Position numbers and translations under genes: made by a program
Shown here: positions 27,766 to 40,885 of the stretch, piece after piece
How the letters are laid out: every line of letters starts with the position of its first letter
How positions within the stretch are numbered: the first letter of the stretch is position 1
NCBI GenBank assembly: GCA_032207245.1
Contig: CM063502.1
Coordinates: 113,494,312-113,558,311, forward strand
DNA from: Pardosa pseudoannulata
Taxonomy: Eukaryota; Arthropoda; Arachnida; Araneae; Lycosidae
Direction of reading: 5' to 3'
Length of the DNA stretch: 64,000 nt
The notes under the pieces: model-generated
Seen by the model: only the letters and a program-made list of their open reading frames with translations
Told to the model about the DNA's origin: nothing
Database searches by the model: none

Positions 27766-30700
27766 CTGCAAAATTACAAACAAGTGAAGTCATAATTGCA
27801 TATTTTAGTCTTGAAATTATTAAAAAGATAAGTTAATGATTCTTATGACTGTTCCGAAGAGATATCAATTAGACATTATTAAGTTTTTAGTAATCACAAT
27901 GCATGTGTATGCTTTTCCTAAGCCTAAATAGATTGACATTGCGAAAGATATTTAATTACAGAAGAATATTATTCAATTTCCGGGAATGATAAGTAGTTTA
28001 GTTATTATAATCACAGCCTATATAATATTAATATAGTCTTATAACTTAGTTTAAAAAAATTAAAATCTGTTTATAGGTATTATAGATTCGAATGAAATAT
28101 TTTCTATACTAAAGTCCAGAGCATAACGTATGTGGTAATAACAATCGTTTAAATCAAGGATGCCAAACTTACTGAATCTAGTTCATGCAATATAACACTA
28201 TACAGTAAAAGTTATAATATAAATTTTCATAAACGAATTCTCTTTTTAAATTGTTTGGCATTTTAGTTTTTTCTAATTGTAAGCATGTTACATTCAAACT
28301 TGTTTGCTAAGTATGAGAATATGTTTTTAAATACTAGGAGAGTATTTAAATACTACGGGATTTCCTGAGTAAACGATAATCAAGAATTTTACTGCAAGTG
28401 TATGTGTAAAATCTGCTATTCATTGGAAATGAATTTCAATCAGGATTTATAAATGTTAAGACTTGAGAATACTTCACATGCTAAGATATTACAGCTGCAA
28501 TTTTTATTTGTGTTCTTTGATTTCAATTCCTAATAATATCCAAATAGAGATAATCGAGATCCAAATTAAAATTAATTTAAAAATAAAGTTGGGTGAAATT
28601 GAGAAATTATTAGCCTCCTGATTTTTGAAGGATTATATCAGAGAACAGATATCTAGGAAGAAAAGATTAATTAACAGTGATATTTTGTTCTGACATTTCT
28701 TAATTGTTTGAGTTTATTTTTCTTTTTGTATAGTATACTGCTGGAAAAGACCCAAACTTGTATTAAAATTAAAGTTTAATTTTTTGTTCTCTGCGTAAAG
28801 TTAGACCTTTTAATTTGGTCGTTAAGTAAGCTTGGTCCTTAAGAGGTTTTGAGTTTGACAAGTTTGGTTGAATTGGTCAAAAATACTAAAATGATGTCAG
28901 CAGTACAGAAGAATACTGTCATTCAAAACACCAGAGCTACGGAGTTTCTCAAACGGTTAGAGACAATTTTAAACAGTGTTTTAAATGAGGGCATATTTGA
29001 GTCCTTTACTAACATATTGTAGAAAAATAAGTTCTATGGAATATAAATTTGAAAATTGAAATTGTATATTTCATATTTTTTTTATTTATAGAATGCATCA
29101 ATGACTACATAATGAGGATTTATATATCATAAATTTTCTGTTAAACTAGTATTATGATTTTATTCCATTGAAGCGCTGTTATATGTACACATTAAAATAT
29201 ATGAAAATTTCTAATATTCCCTATAGTAGATTTGACAGTGAAATTACTATAGATTACAATGTGTACTCATTAAAGCCAATAAATGTAAATAATTTGGAGC
29301 AATATACAAAATATTATAGTATTTAGCACTGCTATGGACTTTTATTTTTGGATTTTTCGAAATAGGTCGAATATAACAGTCATTAGAGGTATGTCTCATT
29401 TATTAAAATTTATTGAGTTAGGCGAGCACACTGATTTGAGGAATGCCCAGAAAAGGTACATATTGTTTTATACTACAAATTCATATACCTCCAAAATGTT
29501 CACAAATTCGTCAAAATAACAGTTTTCTAAAGTACAGCGTTCGTGTAACTGTTTGGCAAAAAATCACTTTTTTTTTACCAGGAATCACTATAAAATTGAT
29601 AGAATTAAGAAAGATCTGCAGGTATATGTAAATTTTAGTTATACCTGCAAGTTTAATACAAAATACAGCCCTGTTTTTAAAACTAAATTTATTTAATTTT
29701 GAAATTTTAAAAATATTTTTCTTAAATATTTTACAATGCCTTGATTAAAATGTATACATGTAAAAATATTTTAGGAGAGAATAAAAATTCTTGCAATACA
29801 TATTTTATTAGTATGTATTTAAGTCTTATGTACTCTATCACCGTAATTTAAATTTTATGTGATACTCCTTTATGTTGATTGCGGGATGATACACTAAAGC
29901 AGAAAAATAAGTTTTCACTGCAAAAATCGTATTTTATTTAAAAGTATACTAACTTATGATTCCATTTGCTCAAGTGTATTAAAAACATTCAAATTTCAAA
30001 ATATAGGAATAAAGGCGTGTTGAGTATTGCGTATTAAGTTATCTTCTTCTATTTACGAAGGATTTAAAATTGCAGATATAACTTCTAAAATAATTTGTAG
30101 ATAAAATACATGAAATAAATAAGTTAAAAAAAATAAGAAAATTAAGAATAGGTTAAAGGTACCTTAATATATTCAACTATTCAACAGTTTTGCTAAAAGA
30201 TAGTCTTTAGACAAATAAACTGAATCACAGCAGGTAGGGTAGAAGAACTTCTAAACGACTGTAGCCATTAGTGTCTTAAAGTATTAACATATGCCTCTCA
30301 CTTCTCATGTCATCACGTGAGGGAATTCAGTTATTTTTCAAAAGCTGTAGTCACTGTGAAAGATTCTTGAGAGGTGATTTGTGCGGTAAAATTAAGACGG
30401 CTGTCATCATTAGCAATTGTGCACCTGAAACTTGAATTTCGTATTCTTGTGACGTGAAAATATTAGATTCTTTTCTATGGTTCTATACTTTTCTTCTTAT
30501 TTATTTTGTTTGAATAAAAGAATTTAGACAATCAGGGAACTTTCAGAAGAAGGCACTGTGACTCTAGGGGTTGAAATATCAGAAGTTGTACAACAGAAGT
30601 GAGAGAGATCTGTTAATTGATAATTTTAGTCAAAGTATGTATCGCCCCCCCCCCAAAAAAAAATGTATTATGCTTTTAAACGTAGCAATCACAACTCCTT

Positions 30701-32559
30701 ATTTAGGTGTTATATTTCCCTTAACTATAATTTAATTTATTTTAACTAAAAATCTTATATTTATAAAGAGTCTAACTCTGATGAAGTATCAGTATAAATC
30801 ATAACAACAATAAAGTTTAGCTAGAAAGTAATGAGAGTAGTTCGTATTTTTCTTTCCCATTTTAAAGTCTACTAGTCAAGTTTTAGAATTTAAATTTTAC
30901 CCTTTTTCGTTAGTATAATGAATACTTAAAGTAAGGAAAATTTTAATGACAAATCTTGATATAATATATTTCTAATAAACTCTTTACATTTTTTTTCAAG
31001 ACAATTTAGTCAGTATGTTTTTAGGGCAAAGTAACCATATGCTAGTTTAATACAAATGTTTTAGTACTTGTTGGACTAAATTTTCATTTTTGAAGCTCAA
31101 TGATGAATTGAATTTTTTTATAAATATCAGAAATAAAATTTAGGCATTGGAATTTTGTAAGAAATAACTTCTGTCAGACGACACTACCTAAAATATAGTA
31201 GAAAATCATGTATTTAATTCTAAGAGATTATTTTCATTCTTTACTATGCTATCTTCGTACATTTTGGAAAGGGAAGTTTTAAAGCAAAAATAACCCTTAC
31301 ATTGGTTAATTGGGCGAAATTAGAATCCTGTAGGAAAAGATTTAGTTTCTTATCACGTGGGATGAGCCAATCAGATAATGAGAATACACTGTAATCATTA
31401 AAGAAACATCTTATTTATAAGCTTGATTGCAGGTTCTATCTTTGTTTGTCGATTGTACAACTATCAGATATCGGAAGTTATATACGCTAGAGTGTTGTCG
31501 ATGTAGATAAAGAAGTCTTACATTGAGCTTTATGACCTCATTTCACGAGTACCAATTATTGAAGCAGTTGCCTTCGTTCAAAAGTTGATACAGATTTTGT
31601 TGCATTAAATATATAGTAGGTTATCCAATCTATTTACACTTGATAGGTTATTTTTCAACAGAAAAAAAATGTAAATGGATTTAATTGTATGAGTTAAATG
31701 GTATAAACATTTTACAGACTTAAATTAATTAAAAGGTTTTAAGATAGGTCAATTTTCCAATTTACTTTACAGACACAAATTGTTTTGAATGAGACACGTT
31801 TTCAAGATTTGATAAGCTACATCAAACCATCCCGAATTTTCGAAATCAATACAAAGTTTAATTAAACGTTTTTACCTCAAAAGGTTACTTTAAGCTTTAA
31901 GTAAATTTTGTTTTCTAATGTCTGAGATTTGCGTACTTAGGCTTCTGATTAATAAAGGAACAGAAGTGTTTTAGTAATAAACTTTAGGTAGTATTTTATA
32001 CTACTTATATAATTTCTGCATTTATAAGATATACATTTTAAATTCAATTAGTCACACCTAGAATTCTATTTTTGCTAATCATTGCTTTTCAATCTTTGCT
32101 GAGTTATTATTTTTAGTTCGTTTTTTCTTTTTATATTTTCTTTTCGTCTTTGGAGACATTGTAGAAATTGAAATTGTCGAATATTTATATCACATCTTAA
32201 ATATACTTTGAAAAATATTTGAAAAATAACTTTTTTTTATAATTTACCAATAAAAATGCATTTAATTTAAAACTAATTTTATTGATATCTACGCAAACTG
32301 CTCTATTCAAGCTGATATCAATTTTGAAAAGTGTTACAGTTGAAACTTGTACTATTCTAATATTTCTCAAAACTTTCTTTAAATTTATGTTTTTCAAATT
32401 TTTCTTGATAGATTGTACTCTTCAACAATAAAATGTTTGGAGGTTTTATAAGAATTCTATTTTTTAGATAACAAATTTCTAATTGCTTAAATATGGTGTG
32501 TAACAGTTAAAAATATCTCGAAATCTTAAGATTTTACTTTAAATACTCATTTTCGGAAT
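27766..32559. other. Esterase intron (exons B to C), 3' part: no gene seen
   Basis: AT-rich DNA. A C10-A9 homopolymer pair is at 30645-30663. A stretch at about 31360-31440 holds GAGCCAATCAG and TTATTTATAA, which look like CCAAT and TATA boxes on the plus strand, but there is no coding region behind them. Confidence 0.5.
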
Positions 32560-32770
32560 CTGTAATAAATATTATAGGAATAATATATAAAATTTAACAA
32601 TAGACATGAGGTGTTCAAAAGATGCATAAGTACCCTAGGAGCACTGAAATATTTTTTATACTGTATTTAATATGTAATACTTATTATAGGAATATTATAT
32701 AAAATTTAAGAATAGACATGCGGTGTTTAAAAGATGCATAAATACCCTCGGAGCACTCAAATATTTCTTT
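32560..32770 (+). repeat. Tandem duplication, unit about 112 bp, two copies
   Basis: Copy 1 (32560-32671) and copy 2 (from 32672) share attataggaataatatataa / attataggaatattatataa, then aatagacatg, aaaagatgcata and ggagcact. Several substitutions separate the copies, so this is not a fresh duplication. Confidence 0.85.
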
Positions 32771-32879
32771 AATGAAAAATTTCTTGAAATTAATTCCTCT
32801 ATAAAAATTATTTTTAAGTTAAAAATTTCATATAAGGAAAATACATTCATAGACAAAAAATATATATAAATAAATAAAT

Positions 32880-34165
32880 AAACGACGTACGGAGAAGTTG
32901 TAAGGAAAATTGGACACTAATTCATATGCATACAGGTTTGATGGAAAATGCAAGTTTGGTGGTTAATGTAATGAATGAACATGAGTCACTGCAGCGCAAC
33001 TTATGTACGCAATTGGCAGAATATTTAAGATGAGAAGTTTTGATTCCAGGTCATACATTCTTTGCGAATTTCTTTTTATGTACTCAGACAGTAACTATGA
33101 CTGGCATACAAGTACGTGAACGATACGTCTAAACGAAGAATCACTATAAATTTACGCAAGATCGATGCCAATATTAGTCAATTGTGGCAGGAAGGGGTGA
33201 ACCATGACCGAATATACGTCAAAAAGGAAATGATCGGCCTAGAGAAAGGACAGAATGTGAAGACCGAGTAATCATCATCCCCATATGCATCAACCTCATA
33301 GCCCCAGATGCATCATTATCATCAATTTTACTCGCAACTAGTGCTTCGGTGGCTTTAAGGACCATTCATAGGCGGCTCATAGAAAGGGGGCTGAGGTCAC
33401 GTGGGGTAGAGGCACTTGTGTAAACTGCAATTGACTTCTGTACATCGACAAGTATATTTGCAGTAGTGTCGGGCTCCTTCGAACTGGAATGCCACTTACT
33501 TGAATAGAATAGTCTTTAGTGATGAGTCCCGAATACCTAGAAATACGTGTCTGGAGACTCCTTAGATAGCGGTGGGATTCCAACCTGACTATCTTCCAGT
33601 ATACAGGCCGACAACCAGGTGGTCTGGGGTGCATATTCATTTCATAGAAAGAACCCCTATGGTTGTCATTCGTGGCACACTTAGGGCACAGCGGTAAGTC
33701 GACGATATTATCGCCATCATGGATTTACTTTTCAGCAAGATAATGCTCGAACCCACACTCGTCGTGTATCTATTGCTAATCTTTTTGTTGCCGAATGCTA
33801 CCTTGGCCAGACACCTCACCGAATCTCTCCTCTATTGAGCATGTTTAAACCATTATGGGCAGGGCTTTCCAACAAGCTCGGCAGTTTGACGACCTAACGA
33901 GCCAGTTGGACCGAATTTAGCACGATATCTCTCAGAAGGACATCCGCCACCTCTATTAATCAGTTCCAATTAAAAAAACTGCTTGCATAACGGCCAGAGG
34001 TGGAGAAACGTATTGAGGTTTTCACTTTGTAAAGTTCTATTACTGTAATAAATTATCCAGTTTTACTCAAATTGTAATTATTTGTATTTCTGTACAAGTA
34101 CGCCGTATCTACCGATTTTCGGATAGCTTTTTTTTTGGTGCGTCATCTTCTTTCTAAGAGTGTAT
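32880..34165 (+). mobile_element. Tc1-like element (decayed), approximate bounds
   Basis: This interval covers the decayed transposase and its likely untranslated flanks. Clear terminal inverted repeats were not found, so the bounds are estimates. It lies in the 18.7-kb esterase intron on the opposite strand to the gene. Confidence 0.5.
33090..34020 (+). pseudogene. Tc1-family transposase pseudogene
   Basis: The plus strand shows, across shifts of frame, a remnant of the linker (PRERTECEDR), then RIVFSDESR with the first catalytic Asp, then RTPMVVIRGTLRAQR and VDDIIAIMDLLF. Further on are QQDNARPHTRRVSIA-type sequence (second Asp), LPWPDTS-type sequence, SSIEHV and RQFDDLTSQLDRI. This is the order of a DDE transposase of the Tc1 group, roughly 340 residues in intact relatives. 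Several stops and frameshifts make it inactive. Minus-strand open frames at 33377-33640 and 33637-33819 are antisense shadows of it. Confidence 0.8.
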
Positions 34166-34722
34166 AAGGTGAAAACTTAGGAAATTAATAGAAATGGTAT
34201 TGTGTTCTTCATTAAAACCAGCAATTTCTAACCTAAGAAGCATCAAAATATGTTAATAAAATTAGTTTTAGTACCATAGCCATAAAACAGACCTTAATTA
34301 GTATTTATTTACAATGTTTAGTAGTATCTGTAAATCACATATCATTTAACCACCTTTTCTTGATTTATTACAGTTTAACAAATTCTAGCTAAGATCAACT
34401 AGAGCTGAAATTTTAACACAACATATAAGAGAAAAAAATTAAAACTTCATTTTGTAACGTAACGATAAAAAATGGTAAAATTGCTTATCCGAATCTAATT
34501 TTTTAAAAATATATTCTGTTTATTCTAACTCTTATTTTTAATAGTAAAAAAGTTTCTATTACTATATTATTTTCCATTCTATAAAAATAAAAGACGGAGA
34601 AGAGCGAAGAAAAAACTTTTTTGGTAGAACTTAGTATCATAAAAGTACCGCTGCCTTAAATCAATAATTACTCCAAATTGATTTAAAATTTATATAAAAT
34701 AATGGTACGATATATCTAAATC

Positions 34723-35506
<784 letters not shown>

Positions 35507-35514
35507 TCTAAATC

Positions 35515-37004
35515 ATACTTTTATCATACTTTTTATGTAATAGTTAATTTAACAGCTAAATTTTAACTATTATAACTGCTATTAAAACTTTTAAAAACAT
35601 TATAAAACTTAATTTTTAGTTAGAATGGTTGAGATATGTAATTTTTTATATATAATTCTAGTGTTTTAGACTGATTTCATTTTTTTAACGATGTAAATAT
35701 TTCTCTTGACTTTCAAATTTAATAAAAGCAATGGAAACCACAATTAAGTTTATTGTAATATTTTTATATCAATGCAGATAGTTTATTATTATAGAAAAGT
35801 GCGGTAGATTATATTTTGCTCTGCGTCATATCACATTGTTCTAACGTGGTATTATATATAATTGAAAAGTTCATTCTTCCTTATAATGCATTCTTTTTTT
35901 TGCTACTTTACGAATAAAAAATCAGAGTACAAAGCTAAACTTCCTTTAGTTTCGACTGAATATTTAAAACGTAAGCGGTAAAAGGAATTGACCAACTTAA
36001 ACACATGAATATGTATAAGAAATGTTGTTTAAGTAGAAAAAGACTGAATGGGAAATTAATCCTATTTAAGAGATAAGAATCTTCCGCCTATACTCAGAAT
36101 ATAAATTAAATTTTAGTATATTTCAGACCTCATATAAAAAGATTTTCGGTCAAATTTTTAAACCATGAACGCGATGTGAGTTTCGTTGCTTTTGTTTACT
36201 AAATAAGATTTATATATACATTTGACGCCGTTAAAGGAAAAATGAATAAAATATAGCTGGAAAATATTTTCGGATCTACTTTCATAAATTTACATTTCTG
36301 CAATGTAAGTTCTGCAATGCATTCCTAATTTCTTCACAGTTCTTGAAGTTTAAGTCAATATTTCAATTATATATGCATTTCGTACTTCTTTTTACTTCTC
36401 ATGTATAAACAAGAATATTTATAGATGATATTTATTTAATCACACTTTCCAAAGTTTAGCTCTTGTAACCATACTAGATTTCGCCTTGCTTGAGTACATT
36501 AATTCTAAATTTTAAAACACGCATGATTTAGATATTAACAAATAAAATATATACATGTTTGCATTTTAAGCAATTTATATTTTGACATTCACCAATGAAA
36601 TATTTTATGATATTATTTATTTTACTTTCCCTGTGGATGGAAAAGGAGATTTACCTTTCGCGGGAACGCCTTCTCTGTAGACCACAAAACTGTGCTTAGA
36701 ATAGACATGAATTTCCAGAAGAATTTTTAGAAAACATAGCATAAATTCTTATTTTGCCAAAGATGGATGTTGGTTTATATAAAGACTTTTCTTCGTACGC
36801 AACAACTTGTCATATGTTCTACTATCACTTTCTAATGCCATGCACAGTTCTATTCTTTAAATTGTAAAATGTGTGCATAAATGCATAACGCTTGTATGTG
36901 AAACACAAAAATAGCCTTAGTGTTTAGAATGCATAAAAGTAAAACATGAATAAAAAACCATTTAAAAATTTTAATACAAACTATCAATAAACAAACTGTG
37001 GTCT
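35515..37004. other. AT-rich intronic DNA, nothing recognised
   Basis: No conserved frame or repeat was seen in this stretch of the 18.7-kb intron. Confidence 0.5.
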
Positions 37005-37375
37005 TGTGTGATTTTTTTCCGACGAGTCCACGTTCAGTTTACATTCTGATTCTCGACGGACTTTCATATGGAGAGCGCCAGGTACCCGTAACCACCAAGA
37101 AAACACCATTGAACGACACCGTTACTGTGGTGTAGGGTCGCTCGTTTGGCGAGGAATTATTCTTGGTTCCAGAACTGACCTGCATGTTCAGAGTGTAACG
37201 ATGACAGGCCACATCTATCGGGATGTCATTCTGGAACAACATGTACGTTTGTGAGGGCATTGCTTGATGAGTGGTGTAATTTTCCCCAAGATCAGATTGA
37301 TAATCTGATACTCAGCATGCGTAGGCGTTGTAACGCTTGTATTGCATCGTCCGGGAGACATACTCCGTATTAACC
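37005..37375 (+). pseudogene. Tc1-like transposase fragment 3 with internal deletion
   Basis: The plus strand reads SDESTFSLHSDSRRTFIWR (first catalytic Asp), then NTIERHRY, LVWRGIILGSRTDLHV and VILEQHVRL. It then jumps to LLDEWCNFPQDQIDNLILSM and ends ACIASSGRHTPY with a stop near 37372. Relatives carry about 60 residues between these blocks, including the DNARPH motif with the second Asp and the SPDLNPIE motif. These are missing, so the copy is dead by internal deletion. It differs in sequence from the element at 33 kb and belongs to another Tc1 subgroup. Confidence 0.8.
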
Positions 37376-37596
37376 ATCATACTAACCATGTTATACTGTT
37401 TTCTGTAAATAGGTTCTTTTTTGAAATTTGCTCCAGGGAGTAAAAATCGCAATTTTTATTAATTATGTCAAACATATAGCATCTTTTTTGCTCTTTACCT
37501 TTTGTTTAATAAATAGACTTTACAAATAAGTCAAATTTGTTTTGCTTTTGTCTCTTTCATTGCCTGAACTTCATTATCCTTAATTTATGGACATGA

Positions 37597-38033
<437 letters not shown>

Positions 38034-40881
38034 AAAAAATTATTGCCCCTAAAGTTCTTCATGTTCTACGTTTCCAGCTACTCAGATTGAATCAAGGCCG
38101 TGATTCATTGAGATTGCATTTCTTACATATTTCTTAAAATTTAAATTTAAATTACTGACTGCTACGCACTTTCCTCCCTATTTTAACCAAGCCACTGATT
38201 CTCTCAAGATAATGCGCAGATCTTTGAAATCTTTATGCCTTTATCTGCAGTTGTTCGGCCACGAGGTTTTTAACAAGCTACCTAAAGAACCGCTGATTTA
38301 AATTTCTTTCTCATGACAACGTATCATCTTGACTTCTCCATCCTCCAGACGATATTACCATAAATACATCAGATGCAATTCTGCTTTTTGCCTGTGTTAG
38401 ATGGATCATTCAGTATTCTGACATTGAGATGAAAATAAAGTTTGTTTATTAAGTATTTTTCCTGTGAAAGATTCTGACCATGTTGCCTCGACAAGTCATC
38501 GTGACAAGTCAGCAGTTGCCTTGCCTTAGATATAACAAATATGGGCTATATATCCATGTAATTGGAGGGAAAATAGTTCCCATTTTCATTTTTACCGGTT
38601 ATTTCTCTCTATATATACATACACACATACACACATACATATATACATACATCTTAAAGTAAGATGCCTTTTGATTCGAATTATAGCTTCATGTTTCTTT
38701 CTTGAATACAAAATTTAACATTGATAAAAGGAAGTGGTGTTTTCCCTTGGTACTACTCTATCGCAATGCACATTTTAAACGACAAAATATATTTGATCTT
38801 CGGAACTAACGCATTTTAAATAAAAACATTTATTTTTATTAAAATATTGGAAGTTATAATATCTATTTATGTGTGAGAGTAATATTGAAAGAAGTAATTA
38901 TAACAGAAAGGTTAAAATATTTAAAACCTGCAAGTAATACTTTAACAGTTAAGAAAATTTCTCAAGTGATTTGGAAAATCCCCTTTGATAGAATGATTGC
39001 ATAAAGGCTCAGTTTTAGAGAAAAAAATCTATTCTTCTATTTAAGGCAAGATTAGCGACACTTATTCTTCTATCTAGCTATCACTTTTAAGCTAAGATAT
39101 ATAGGAAGAAGTTGAGATCTGTCGATAAGTCTAGGATACTTCTCTTAATAGGGTCTGTGTGTGACACAATTTAGAGAAATAAGACTCTACGAGAGCCTGT
39201 TGAATTGTATATAAATACGATTTCTTGGATGAAGAATATTCTTAGAACAAAACATGTAAGGTTAGATGGGTGAATACTTTTAGAATTTTAAACAAAGGAA
39301 TTATAGTCTCCCTCAAAATCTTTAAAAGTAAATTTTTGAAATATAATTTTCTAAGTGCTTCAGATAAATTGAAAGTTGGGAAAGGATGTAATTTTAGAAT
39401 CATCTTTTGATAAGACGTAATCTTGAATACTTTGGTGAAACATTTTTCGGTACTAATACTTCACAATTAGAAATTTAAGTAGTTCAAGTCATTAAGCTCT
39501 TCTGGAAAATATATCAAGTAGTTCCAACAATGTTTATAATTAATCTGACTGGCTCTTTTAAAAGAAATAGCAATCTTACGAATTATTAATCTATTTAAAT
39601 AATCATTCTCTAAGAACTGTATAGAGGAAAATTTATATGTAATTTATAATTATTGTTCAGTACTTCCTAATATTTTATATAGATAAAATAACAGTGTTTC
39701 AAAAATTAAAAACGAAAAAACCCAATTATATTTAAAATATAAGTAGAATAATATTCGCTTCTTTTCGCTAAACACTTGTACAAATGTATGTCATAAAATG
39801 ACGTCAAAGGAATTCTTAAATATGTAATTTATAAAACTAAACATATAATAGAATTGCCCTTTTATTCCAAGTTCTACGTTCAATTAGCTGTAAATTGTAA
39901 AAGAAATCTATTGAACTATTTTTTAAAGCAACATAATTTTGTTTTCAAATTTTTCAATTATATCCTCAAACTGCTTCCAAAATAGTTTTTAACCCATGTG
40001 AATTCTGTATTTTAGCTACTTTAACAATTGAGAGGATGTAATTTATACTTTATTTCTGTTTAATAAAGTGAATACGAAGAGCCGGACATACTAATAAAAA
40101 ATGATGATCGTAGTTTAGAACTAAGATTATTAATGTGATGATTAGTTTTCAAGCATACGTAGATAAAAGTGTAGATCGAATTTCATTAAAGGTGTATAAA
40201 AATAAATGTTTTTATAAAGCTTCTAAATAGTATTATTTGTATAAAATACTAATAAAACTTTTTACTTTTTTTTAACTTGACTCATTTTTATATTATAAAG
40301 TGATCAACCCATTTTTGTTACACTTGAGCATGGAATGGGAACTCGTATTAATGTATTTTTTTAAAAATATGCCCTACATCTCTACAAAATAGATTTAATG
40401 TTGATTTATTCATTATTAGGGGTAAAGTGAACTATCAGAATTAATTTATTTAATTTGCTAATTAGCCTGCTAAAATTTAATGTTCTTAGGTACATATTTA
40501 TGTAAAGCTGGAACCATATCAAGGAAAAATATTACTTATTTAAACAGTTTTTGAATATTATTTGCAACAAATTAGCTTTATGTTTCTCAATAAGTTCCAT
40601 GCATCTCAATGTTATGCTATTTCTTTTCTAGAATGCAAAACAATGGTAAAAAGGATAAAAAATAATATCATAGAATTAAAAGAATATTGATAGTTAAAGG
40701 TTGAGAATGAAATATGTTTTGATTTGAAGAATAGACTAAAGGGTTTCTATTTGATTTAAAAGAAGAAATAGGTGTTTTATAGGATAATTTGTTTCTTTAT
40801 ACTTCTATCTGCTTCTACTTTAGATAATTGTATAAGGAGGCTAATTTCAATAGCTGCTTACTAGACTTAAAAAAAAATGAT
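38034..40881. other. AT-rich intronic DNA
   Basis: Nothing coding was recognised. A short CA/TA-rich microsatellite lies at about 38613-38651. Confidence 0.5.
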
Positions 40882-40885
40882 TTAA

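Noticed and set aside
33377..33819. Two minus-strand frames of 87 and 60 codons
   Set aside because: They are antisense to the Tc1 transposase pseudogene.
37039..37260. 73-codon minus-strand frame
   Set aside because: It is the antisense of the Tc1 transposase fragment on the plus strand.
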